Shown here: piece after piece, positions 1-6,730 of the stretch
How the letters are laid out: each line of letters begins with the position of its first letter
Position numbering within the stretch: the first letter of the stretch is position 1
From: Lachnospiraceae bacterium
Lineage (GTDB): Bacteria > Bacillota > Clostridia > Lachnospirales > Lachnospiraceae
Assembly (NCBI GenBank): GCA_022792535.1
Contig: JAAWBG010000015.1
Location: 1-40,372 of the forward strand
Length of the DNA stretch: 40,372 nucleotides
Direction: 5' to 3'
The notes under the pieces: model-generated
What the model was told of the DNA's origin: nothing
Database searches by the model: none
Seen by the model: only the letters and a program-made list of their open reading frames with translations
Translations under genes and position numbers: made by a program

Positions 1-43
1 AAAGAACACCTCCAGGTTTTATTCCTGAAAGTGTTCTTTTTTG
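1..43 (+). terminator. Rho-independent terminator at the window edge
   Basis: The arms AAAGAACAC (1-9) and GTGTTCTTT (31-39) pair perfectly, an inner CAGG/CCTG pair extends the stem, and a T run follows on the plus strand. It probably ends a plus-strand gene lying just outside the window. The 5' arm may begin before base 1. Confidence 0.75.
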
Positions 44-67
44 TTAAGAGACTTTTTTCACATCCCC

Positions 68-276
68 TTTCTTGTCTTATAGGAAAGACCTTGTTACGCT
101 AACGTGTAAAAGTATCTTTCCTATAAGAGAAAAATAATAGGCGCACTCGCACCCGTCGTATTATATTCCTTCGCAACTGTGCTCGTCGCGCTAAGTGTCC
201 AGGCTCCTCATGAGTGAGAGGTTAGGGGAGATGGAGTGGGCCTGCCCACTTTGTTCTGATAGGATTCAGGCGTCAA
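68..276 (+). repeat. Dispersed structured repeat, copy A (about 210 bp)
   Basis: This block matches copies at 18229-18439 (opposite strand) and 40228-window end along its length, at very roughly four-fifths identity to copy B by eye. It contains an outer hairpin with perfect 13-bp arms (76-88 and 115-127) holding an inner 6-bp stem (94-99/104-109), then a GCGC/GCAC stem region (about 141-190), a CCTCATGAGTGAG hairpin (near 216-228), an AGTGGGC-CT-GCCCACT hairpin (near 234-250), and the terminal motif ATAGGATTCAGGCGTCAA. The right end overlaps the last codons and stop of the minus-strand gene at 266-688. No transposase is nearby and the two ends are not inverted repeats of each other, so a classical MITE is unlikely. 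Confidence 0.85.
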
Positions 277-688
277 GAGTAAAATTCTCAGTTTCCAAAT
301 TAAAATAATGACGGCCTTTTCTTGCGGTAAATTTCAAAACACAATAATCAGGATCTGTGACGCCGCCGGCATAAAACATGGTATCGCTGTTACGCCAGAG
401 TTCCTGTTTGGTTGCAAAATCTTTTAACACTTCCATGGTTCCTGTGAGCATAAGTCCTTCATAGCGGAATCTGCCGTTGCTGCAGAAATAGATACTTGCT
501 TTTGGATTCTTTAAAAATTGTTGAGTCCGAAGAGAAGAAGCATTCGCTGCAAAGTAAAAATTGTCGCCTTCTATCTTACGCGGTACAAACATTGCCTTCA
601 TAGTGGGAAAGCCTTCCTCGTCAATAGATGCGATAAAAGCAACCCGCTGTTTCTGAATAAAATCGTAAATATGCTCTCTAATCTCCAT
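266..688 (-). CDS. Pyridoxamine 5'-phosphate oxidase-like FMN-binding protein
   Basis: The 140-residue product looks like a split-barrel flavin-binding protein of the pyridoxamine phosphate oxidase superfamily. The opening IREHIYDFIQKQRVAFIAS followed by a strand ending FPTMKAMFVPR, and later YFAANASSLRTQQFLKNPKASIYF, is the usual pattern for small members that bind FMN or F420 and act as single-domain reductases or stress proteins. The substrate cannot be told. The start is preceded by AGGAGG with good spacing. It follows the MarR gene by 17 bases and almost certainly shares its promoter, a common pairing in which the regulator controls the flavoprotein. The final codons and the TGA stop lie inside repeat copy A. 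Confidence 0.8.
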   Translation of the reverse strand: MEIREHIYDFIQKQRVAFIASIDEEGFPTMKAMFVPRKIEGDNFYFAANASSLRTQQFLKNPKASIYFCSNGRFRYEGLMLTGTMEVLKDFATKQELWRNSDTMFYAGGVTDPDYCVLKFTARKGRHYFNLETENFTLDA

Positions 689-705
689 TTGAAATCCTCC
701 TGAAA

Positions 706-1146
706 CTAATTATTGGTATGTTCTGCTTTTATAAGCGTATCAAGTATTCTGGTAAGATAATTTTCAAATAAAAGCTGTTCCTCTTTCGTAAACTTTGCGT
801 AAAAAATTTCATTCATCTGCTGTGAAGCAATTTTACATTCCTGCTGTATTGATCTTGCGTAATCGGTAAGTGAAACAATCGCCTGACGACGGTTGTTGGG
901 GTTGCAGTTTCTCTGTAGAATTCCTTTTGTGACCATGCCATTAACCACAATGGAAACGGTGTTTTTGGCAAGAGAAGTTGCTTTGCTGATTTCACCGATG
1001 GTCATATGATCTTTCTGCCAGAGTACAGATAAGATACGTTCCTGGGCGCCGCTGATGGGAATACCATTTTCAAACAGCAGTTTTTCAAAGATTCTATCCT
1101 GCAGCTGCTTAATCTGTGTAATATAAAAACCACCTTTGTTGTCCAA
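706..1146 (-). CDS. MarR family transcriptional regulator
   Basis: The 146-residue protein has the MarR winged-helix layout: an N-terminal helix, a helix-turn-helix at about residues 50-75 (MTIGEISKATSLAKNTVSIV), a wing with the basic NPNNRRQAIVSLT (about 85-97), and a C-terminal dimerisation helix. MarR proteins usually repress their own operon and lose DNA binding when a small ligand or oxidant acts on them. The start is a TTG at 1144-1146: an in-frame TGA stands directly upstream, and AGGAGG at 1153-1158 lies six bases before it. The gene heads an operon with the FMN-binding protein. A long palindrome at 1171-1211, just downstream of the promoter, is the expected autoregulatory operator. 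Confidence 0.88.
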   Translation of the reverse strand: MDNKGGFYITQIKQLQDRIFEKLLFENGIPISGAQERILSVLWQKDHMTIGEISKATSLAKNTVSIVVNGMVTKGILQRNCNPNNRRQAIVSLTDYARSIQQECKIASQQMNEIFYAKFTKEEQLLFENYLTRILDTLIKAEHTNN

Positions 1147-1170
1147 TCATCAACCTCCTGTAACTTTGAG

Positions 1171-1211
1171 TAAATATATCTATATAGAAAATTTCTATTT
1201 AGATATATTTA
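1171..1211. promoter_or_regulatory. Probable MarR operator, 41-bp palindrome
   Basis: The two 20-base arms 1171-1190 and 1192-1211 are reverse complements with one mismatch around a central A; the core reads ATAGAAA-A-TTTCTAT. It lies between the promoter elements of the minus-strand marR operon (-10 at 1211-1216) and the start codon, so a bound dimer would block transcription near the start site. Confidence 0.75.
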
Positions 1212-1239
1212 GTATACCACAAACAAGGGAAAAAGACAA
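1211..1239 (-). promoter_or_regulatory. Promoter of the marR operon
   Basis: On the minus strand TTGTCT (1239-1234) and TATACT (1216-1211) are separated by 17 bases, a good vegetative promoter. The -10 touches the palindromic operator. Confidence 0.65.
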
Positions 1240-1269
1240 CGTATTTTCTACCGAAATTCAGCATACTTG

Positions 1270-1278
1270 TGGTATAAT
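1270..1278 (+). promoter_or_regulatory. Extended -10 promoter for the methyltransferase-helicase pair
   Basis: TGG followed by TATAAT (1273-1278) forms an extended -10 element; no good -35 is visible. It points toward the methyltransferase gene that starts at 1329 or 1356. Confidence 0.5.
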
Positions 1279-1328
1279 AATTGCGCGGGAGCTTTTCGAA
1301 GTGGACTGCGCGAGGAGAGGAGACCTGA

Positions 1329-1955
1329 GTGGGAAAACAGACAGAGGGTGGATCTATGGAATTTGAACAGAACAAAACAATTGCATATTACGATCAACAT
1401 GCCTCGGAATTTGCTAAAAGTACGGTGGATGTTGACTTTAAAGAGATGCAGGAAAGATTTTTAGAAAAAATACCTCTCAAAGCTCATATTTTAGACTTTG
1501 GATGCGGTTCCGGCAGGGATACACGGTATTTTATGGAACGAGGATATCAGGTGACCCCTGTGGATGGATCTAAGGAATTGTGCCAAAAGGCGGAGTGTTA
1601 TACGGGAGTACCGGTGCGGCATATGTTGTTTCAGGAGTTGGAGGAACAGGAAACATACGATGGGATCTGGGCCTGCGCTTCCATTTTGCATTTGTCCGGC
1701 CAGGAACTTTTAGAGGTTATGCCGCGGATGGCTGCCGCCCTGAAAGAAAAGGGGATTGTCTATACTTCTTTTAAGTATGGGAACTTTGAGGGGATGCGGA
1801 ATGGACGGTATTTTTTGGATATGACGGAAGAAAAATGGACGGAAATGGTACAAAAGACAGGAGCGTTTAAGCTGGAAGAATATTGGATTACCTCTGATGT
1901 GAGACCAGGAAGAGGGGAGGAACGATGGCTGAATATCATATTGCGGAAAAAGTAG
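1329..1955 (+). CDS. Class I SAM-dependent methyltransferase
   Basis: The product has the Rossmann methyltransferase fold. Motif I is ILDFGCGSGRD (residues 45-55 counted from the ATG at 1356), followed by the acidic residue at the end of strand two (VTPVDGS) and the DGIWACASILHL motif IV region. The pattern is that of small-molecule methyltransferases; there is no NPPY or DPPY tetrad as in DNA methylases, so the substrate is unknown. Two starts are possible: GTG at 1329 with GGAGAGGAG six bases upstream, or ATG at 1356 with a weaker AGAGGGTGG. The ATG protein begins MEFEQNKTIAYYD, where the family similarity appears to begin; the GTG has the better ribosome-binding site. The last 31 bases overlap the helicase gene, so the two are likely translationally coupled. 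Confidence 0.85.
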   Translation: MGKQTEGGSMEFEQNKTIAYYDQHASEFAKSTVDVDFKEMQERFLEKIPLKAHILDFGCGSGRDTRYFMERGYQVTPVDGSKELCQKAECYTGVPVRHMLFQELEEQETYDGIWACASILHLSGQELLEVMPRMAAALKEKGIVYTSFKYGNFEGMRNGRYFLDMTEEKWTEMVQKTGAFKLEEYWITSDVRPGRGEERWLNIILRKK

Positions 1956-4465
1956 GGGAAGAAAATCTGGCCCTTCGCATGGAACGCAGGGACGTGATGA
2001 CGGGAGACAGGGACCAAAGCCGCTTTTTGTATTCTCAATTGAAAATGAGCATCCTGCAGGCTGACCGGATTGATTTGATTGTATCCTTTTTGATGGAGTC
2101 AGGAGTGCGCCTTTTGCTGAGAGATCTGCAGATGGCTTTAGAGCGGGGCGTACAGATTCGTCTGCTGACAGGCAATTACCTGGGAATCACACAGCCGGCA
2201 GCCTTGTATCTGCTGAAAAGGGAATTGGGCCCTGCAATGGATCTGCGCTTTTACCATGATCAGCGGCGGTCTTTTCATCCCAAAGCATATATTTTTCATT
2301 ATAAACAGGGAAGCGAGATCTATATTGGTTCTTCCAATGTGTCAAGAAGCGCCCTGACCTCTGGGATTGAATGGAATTATCGTCTAGACAGCCGAAAAGA
2401 TGCAGAGAATTTTCAATTGTTTTATGAGACTTTTGAGGACCTGTTTTATCATCATGCCATTGTCATTGATGATGAGGAGTTAAAGCGGTATTCTAAGAGC
2501 TGGAAAAGGCCTGCAGTGGCAAAGGATCTGGAACGATATGATCTAGCAGAAGAAGATAACAGGCAGTACGATCCGGCAGAAGAAAAGAATCAGAAAGTTG
2601 AAGCTCTGTATCAGCCCAGAGGGGTTCAGATTGAGGCGTTGTATGCTTTGGAATCCAGCAGGGCGGAGGGAGCCAGAAAGGGATTGATCCATGGGGCTAC
2701 TGGAATTGGGAAAACTTATCTGGCAGCCTTTGATTCTGTAAATTATAATCGGGTCTTGTTTGTGGCTCATCGGGAGGAAATCTTAAAACAGGCGGCGGTT
2801 TCTTTTCGGAATGTGAGACATTCCGAAGATTATGGGTTTTTTTGGGAGGGGCAGAAAGATACGGATAAATCTGTTCTTTTTGCGTCGGTGGCTTCTCTGG
2901 GAAGGGAACAATACTTACAGGAGGCATATTTTGCCAGAGATTCTTTTGACTATCTTGTAATTGATGAGTTTCATCATGCAGTGAATGAGCAGTATCGGCG
3001 GATTATTGATTATTTTCAGCCGAAATTTCTGCTGGGGCTTACTGCCACTCCAGAGCGGATGGATGGCAGAAATATTTATGAGATCTGTGATTACAATGTG
3101 CCCTATGAGATCTCCCTGCAGGAAGCCATCAATAAGGGAATGCTGGTGCCGTTTCACTATTATGGAGTTTATGATGAGACAGATTACAGCGGATTTCGCC
3201 TGGTAAAAGGACGTTATCGGGAAGAGGAACTGAATCGGGCCTATATTGGAAATGTGAAACGATATGATTTGATTTACCGATATTATCAAAAATATGGTTC
3301 CAGGCGAGCCCTGGGATTCTGCTGTTCCAGGCTTCATGCAGAGGAAATGGCCAGAGAATTCTGTCACAGGGGGATCCCCGCCGCAGCAGTCTACAGCGGC
3401 AGCCAGGGAGAATTTTCCAAACCAAGAGACGCTGCGGTGGAACAGTTGAAAAAGGGAGAGATTCGAGTGATCTTTTCCGTGGATATGTTCAACGAAGGGA
3501 TGGACATTCCAGCGGTGGATATGGTGCTGTTTTTGCGGCCTACAGAATCCCCGGTGGTGTTTTTACAGCAGTTGGGAAGGGGACTGCGCAAGAGCAGAGG
3601 GAAAACATATCTGAATGTACTGGATTTTATCGGGAATTATGAAAAGGCAGGCAGGGCCCCTTTTCTGCTGAGTGAAAAATGCCAGGGCGGACGGGAGGTT
3701 TTTGATCCAAAGGGAAAGAAAGGATTTTGGGAAAATTTTGAATTTCCAGAGGATTGTATCGTTGATTTTGACCTGCGGCTTATGGATCTGTTTTGGGAAA
3801 TGCAGAAGCGAAAAGTCACAATTCGAGAGATGATCCTGGCAGAGTATGAGCGGATCAAAGAATTGCTGAATGGCAAAAGACCTGGCAGAATGGAATTATT
3901 TACTTATATGGAGGATGGAATCTATCAGCTCTGTATGAGCCATCCCAAGGAAAATCCTTTTCGACGTTACTTGTCTTATCTGCAGGAAATCTGTGAGCTG
4001 TCTCAGGAGGAAAAAGAGCTCTGTGATGGAATTGGAAGAGAATTTCTCTTATTGTTAGAGACCACAGATATGCAGAAAGTCTATAAAATGCCAGTGCTGT
4101 CTGCTTTTTATCATGGGGGAGAGATCAGAATGGCCATAACGGAAGAGGAAGTATTGGAGAGCTGGAAGGATTTTTTTGATCAGGGAACTAATTGGAAAGA
4201 TCTGGGAAAAGAAATCACTTATGAAGAATATCAGGCCAAAACGGACCGCTGGCACCTGAGCCAGATCAAAAAGAATCCCGTCAGATTTCTAAAAGCATCC
4301 GGCAAAGGATTTTTTGTAGAAAAAGAAGGGTATGTGCTGGCTCTTCGGGAAGATTTGAAAGAAGTGGTCCAAAGAAAGGCTTTTCAATGCCATATGAAAG
4401 ACATAATTGAATATCGTACCATGGAATATTATCGGAGGCGGTATCAGGAAAAAGCAGAAAAATAA
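1925..4465 (+). CDS. Superfamily II helicase with N-terminal phospholipase-D-like domain
   Basis: An 846-residue fusion. Residues about 30-175 form a PLD-like domain with one HxK motif (HPK at 118-120) and GSSNVSRSAL downstream, as in PLD nuclease-type modules. The helicase core follows: Walker A GATGIGKT (257-264), motif II DEFH (347-350), motif III LTATPERMD (372-380), and motif VI QQLGRGLRKSRGK in the mid-540s. The C-terminal 270 residues carry no motif I recognise; their position matches the DUF3427-type tails of related proteins. The family acts on nucleic acid, but the role (repair, defence or other) is not established. The start has GGGGAGGA upstream and lies within the methyltransferase gene. 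With only one HxK motif, a PLD nuclease would need to dimerise. Confidence 0.85.
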   Translation: MAEYHIAEKVGEENLALRMERRDVMTGDRDQSRFLYSQLKMSILQADRIDLIVSFLMESGVRLLLRDLQMALERGVQIRLLTGNYLGITQPAALYLLKRELGPAMDLRFYHDQRRSFHPKAYIFHYKQGSEIYIGSSNVSRSALTSGIEWNYRLDSRKDAENFQLFYETFEDLFYHHAIVIDDEELKRYSKSWKRPAVAKDLERYDLAEEDNRQYDPAEEKNQKVEALYQPRGVQIEALYALESSRAEGARKGLIHGATGIGKTYLAAFDSVNYNRVLFVAHREEILKQAAVSFRNVRHSEDYGFFWEGQKDTDKSVLFASVASLGREQYLQEAYFARDSFDYLVIDEFHHAVNEQYRRIIDYFQPKFLLGLTATPERMDGRNIYEICDYNVPYEISLQEAINKGMLVPFHYYGVYDETDYSGFRLVKGRYREEELNRAYIGNVKRYDLIYRYYQKYGSRRALGFCCSRLHAEEMAREFCHRGIPAAAVYSGSQGEFSKPRDAAVEQLKKGEIRVIFSVDMFNEGMDIPAVDMVLFLRPTESPVVFLQQLGRGLRKSRGKTYLNVLDFIGNYEKAGRAPFLLSEKCQGGREVFDPKGKKGFWENFEFPEDCIVDFDLRLMDLFWEMQKRKVTIREMILAEYERIKELLNGKRPGRMELFTYMEDGIYQLCMSHPKENPFRRYLSYLQEICELSQEEKELCDGIGREFLLLLETTDMQKVYKMPVLSAFYHGGEIRMAITEEEVLESWKDFFDQGTNWKDLGKEITYEEYQAKTDRWHLSQIKKNPVRFLKASGKGFFVEKEGYVLALREDLKEVVQRKAFQCHMKDIIEYRTMEYYRRRYQEKAEK

Positions 4466-4476
4466 TAAAAATTTTC

Positions 4477-4507
4477 TTGACATTGACGTTGCGGAAAGCA
4501 GTACTGG
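4477..4507 (+). promoter_or_regulatory. Possible MerR-type promoter remnant
   Basis: TTGACA (4477-4482) is followed after 19 bases by TACTGG (4502-4507). A 19-base spacer containing a GACGTTGCG-like motif is typical of promoters twisted by MerR-family activators. No MerR gene or credible target gene follows; only a 20-codon open frame starts at 4509. Confidence 0.25.
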
Positions 4508-4608
4508 GATGTGCAGAGCTGTTAAGGGAAGCTGTCGTCTGCTGGGGGTAAGATATTTCAATAATATTTGAAGCGAAAATTAAATTTATTAAATTGGCAC
4601 GATATGTG

Positions 4609-4636
4609 TTGACATTATGATCAAATGGTGTATAAT
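4609..4636 (+). promoter_or_regulatory. Strong promoter of the ParA-like gene
   Basis: TTGACA (4609-4614) and TATAAT (4631-4636) are both consensus and are separated by 16 bases. An inverted repeat begins five bases downstream. Confidence 0.8.
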
Positions 4637-4640
4637 TTTA

Positions 4641-4679
4641 ATTAGTTTTACGAAAAATATAAAAAATAGTAAAACTAAT
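4641..4679. promoter_or_regulatory. Inverted repeat, probable operator of the ParA-like gene
   Basis: ATTAGTTTTAC (4641-4651) and GTAAAACTAAT (4669-4679) are perfect 11-base inverted repeats with a 17-base AT-rich centre. They cover the expected transcription start and the leader just before the start codon at 4700, a position suited to autorepression. The arms could also form an RNA hairpin. Confidence 0.65.
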
Positions 4680-4699
4680 CGTGAAAAGGAGATCATATT

Positions 4700-5737
4700 A
4701 TGCCGATGGATACCATTATTAATAGACAGTTTGATATAGCGAATAATCAGGCAGATGAGATAGAACTGCCGAAATACCACATTTATGCAATGTGCAATCT
4801 GCGTGGTGGGATTGGCAAAACGACGTTATCATTTAATTTAAGTTATCTGGTAGATAATTTATTGGCAGTTGATACCTGTCCACAGGGAAACTTATCTTAT
4901 TTTTATGATAAAGATTATTATGCAGGTCATCAAACGAATGTAAAAGATATGTTATTGCCTTATCTAGTGCCGGGTTTGGGTAGAGCAACAAGAGTAGCGG
5001 CATATATTGGTGCTACGAATCAATATTTTTCTGATAAAAATAATTTTTATATTCCATCATCAGAAGAATTATATTTATTGCCGTCTCAATTAATTACAGC
5101 AATCAATCAAACTTCCGGGCTGCAACAGGTACAGAAAGAACAAGCGCTAAAGAGTATTCTCTATTCTCTGGAAACGGAAATTACACGTGAACTTTCAGAA
5201 AATTCTTTAGATAAATGCATCATTGATACATCACCATTTTTTGCGGGGGCAACACAGCTTGCATGGTATGCTGCAGATGCGCTGGTAATACCAGTTCGTA
5301 CTGATCAGCAGTCGATAAAATCATTAGAATTATTGATTAATACTTTGACGAGTCCACAAAGTGAATTTAGGAAGTATTTACCAGAAAATGATATGAATGT
5401 TCCAAAAATACAAATGGTAGTATTAACTCACTGCGGATGGTCGACTGTTGCTGGAGCAAGAAATGAACCAAATCAACAAACAAAGGTCTACTTAAAAAAA
5501 GTATACGATATTTTATCCAAAAACAGGACGTTACTTTCAACGAATAATCCGGAGAATCATTTGTTTATGCTTGATGATTTTTTAGGATCTGGGCGTATTT
5601 CTTCCTTTGAATCAAAACCTATGGAGTTGTTGAAAGAGGGAGAAACAAAAGTAATTGACAGATTGAGGGTAAGTGTGAATAAGTCAGTAGATAAATGTAA
5701 AAATCAGTTAAAATTTATTGCCAGGCAATTGTGGTAA
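4700..5737 (+). CDS. Orphan ParA/MinD-like deviant Walker ATPase
   Basis: A 345-residue AAA ATPase of the ParA type. The deviant Walker A reads NLRGGIGKTT (residues 33-42): the usual signature lysine before GG is arginine. Walker A' reads VDTCPQGN (57-64), where ParA normally has DxDPQGN, so the second aspartate is cysteine. Walker B is CIIDTSP (173-179). ParA proteins use ATP-driven dimerisation to bind DNA or membrane and to position plasmids, chromosomes or protein complexes. No ParB, replication gene or second partner gene lies next to it, so plasmid partitioning is not supported. The gene is visibly more AT-rich than its neighbours and has its own promoter and operator-like repeat, suggesting transfer as a single-gene cargo. 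No terminator is clear downstream. Confidence 0.8.
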   Translation: MPMDTIINRQFDIANNQADEIELPKYHIYAMCNLRGGIGKTTLSFNLSYLVDNLLAVDTCPQGNLSYFYDKDYYAGHQTNVKDMLLPYLVPGLGRATRVAAYIGATNQYFSDKNNFYIPSSEELYLLPSQLITAINQTSGLQQVQKEQALKSILYSLETEITRELSENSLDKCIIDTSPFFAGATQLAWYAADALVIPVRTDQQSIKSLELLINTLTSPQSEFRKYLPENDMNVPKIQMVVLTHCGWSTVAGARNEPNQQTKVYLKKVYDILSKNRTLLSTNNPENHLFMLDDFLGSGRISSFESKPMELLKEGETKVIDRLRVSVNKSVDKCKNQLKFIARQLW

Positions 5738-5799
5738 TTTTCTATATTTTGAGTTGATCTTTCCATGGGGGAGTCGCAAAAATTTGTAACTATTTCATA

Positions 5800-5898
5800 A
5801 AAAACGGAAACTGTTTTTGTCTAATTAGTTTCTTGTGTTGGATCAAGTATCATGATACAATACAGGAAACCAGAAAAGATAAAACAGTTTCCGTTTTT
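5800..5898. promoter_or_regulatory. TetR promoter-operator region with GGAAAC half-sites
   Basis: An 18-base sequence at 5800-5817 (AAAAACGGAAACTGTTTT) recurs as an exact reverse complement at 5881-5898. GGAAAC or its complement also occurs at 5865-5870 and, in the shortened form GTTTC, at 5828-5832. Between the outer arms lie TTGTGT (5833-5838), 17 bases, and TACAAT (5856-5861), a plausible promoter, and the perfect palindrome GTATCATGATAC (5847-5858). The arrangement fits autoregulation by the TetR protein encoded next. Confidence 0.6.
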
Positions 5899-5954
5899 GT
5901 TTTCGACAGAGATGAAAAGATCAAAAACAGATTTTCATCTAAAGAGGAGGGCAT

Positions 5955-6545
5955 ATGGAATTACAAGAACAGATACAATTACAGGAAAAAATTCTGGAGG
6001 GAACTTTGCAGGTGTTCAACCAGAAGGGATTAAAATTTACCATGGATGATCTGGCCAGACAGTTGGGAATCAGCAAGAAAACCATCTACACCGTATTCCG
6101 AGATAAAGAGGAAGTGTTTCTGGCCATGGTGGACTATCTGTTTGCATCCATCAAACAGGAGGAAGAAAAGGTGGTCTGTGACGATACTCTGAGTACTCTG
6201 GAAAAAATACGAAAAATTCTAGGGGTTATGCCAGAAGGGTATAAGGATGTGGACTTTCGGCAGCTTTACACTTTAAAAGATAAGTTTCCCAAGATCTATC
6301 AAAAGGTGGAAGAACATTTAGAGACAGGCTGGGAGACTACCATTGCTCTTTTGGAACAGGGAATGGCGGAAGGAGTAGTGCGGCCCGTGAGGATTCCCAT
6401 TTTAAAGATGATGCTGGAAGCCTCGCTGGAACAATTTTTTCAGCGGGATGTGCTGGTGCAGAACCAGATTTCTTATCAGGAGGCTTTAGAAGAAGTTGTG
6501 AATATTTTGGTGGATGGCATTTGTGTACAGACACTCGGCAGGTAA
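5955..6545 (+). CDS. TetR/AcrR family transcriptional regulator
   Basis: A 196-residue TetR-type regulator. The N-terminal helix-turn-helix is at about residues 28-52 (KFTMDDLARQLGISKKTIYTVF), followed by DKEEVFLAMVDYLF, the standard helix 4. The C-terminal 130 residues form a helical ligand-binding and dimerisation domain without a recognisable signature. GAGGAGGGC precedes the ATG. The gene lies upstream of the galactosidase operon on the same strand, separated by 185 bases that hold repeat D and no clear promoter, so the regulator may be cotranscribed with and control that operon, or only itself. The flanking GGAAAC sites are the likely operators. Confidence 0.85.
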   Translation: MELQEQIQLQEKILEGTLQVFNQKGLKFTMDDLARQLGISKKTIYTVFRDKEEVFLAMVDYLFASIKQEEEKVVCDDTLSTLEKIRKILGVMPEGYKDVDFRQLYTLKDKFPKIYQKVEEHLETGWETTIALLEQGMAEGVVRPVRIPILKMMLEASLEQFFQRDVLVQNQISYQEALEEVVNILVDGICVQTLGR

Positions 6546-6572
6546 CGCTTAGGAGCGAGAATTTAACAAATA

Positions 6573-6703
6573 GGTTTAGAGTGTCAAAAGGGTGCGCGCA
6601 CCCGCTCTATCCCATATATTGACGTGCAAACTCGTTTGCAATAACAATATATGGGATGAGCGTAGCACCAAAGGTGCTTTTGACACCCTAATCCAAATAG
6701 AAG
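6573..6703 (+). repeat. Structured repeat D upstream of the galactosidase operon
   Basis: The outer arms GTGTCAAAAG (6581-6590) and CTTTTGACAC (6677-6686) enclose three hairpins: the palindrome GGTGCGCGCACC (6591-6602); a long stem of CGCTC/GAGCG plus perfect 12-base arms TCCCATATATTG/CAATATATGGGA (6610-6621, 6645-6656) capped by GCAAAC/GTTTGC; and GCACC-AAA-GGTGC (6665-6677). The whole resembles a cloverleaf. The right flank CACCCTAATCC is the complement of GGATTAGGGTG in element E and resembles the right ends of copies A and B. Confidence 0.75.
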
Positions 6704-6730
6704 GAAAAGCAGAGACATAAGGAGGAAAAT

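Noticed and set aside
68..276. CRISPR array or classical MITE
   Set aside because: The repeats are long, widely dispersed and have no regular spacers; the two ends are not inverted repeats and no target duplication is obvious.
1329..4465. Restriction-modification or DISARM-like system
   Set aside because: The methyltransferase has no DNA-methylase catalytic tetrad and no other component is near.
4509..4571. A 20-codon peptide (MCRAVKGSC...) behind the MerR-type promoter
   Set aside because: No ribosome-binding site and no recognisable peptide features.
4700..5737. Plasmid partition locus
   Set aside because: Only a ParA-like gene is present; no ParB, replication gene or iteron array was found.
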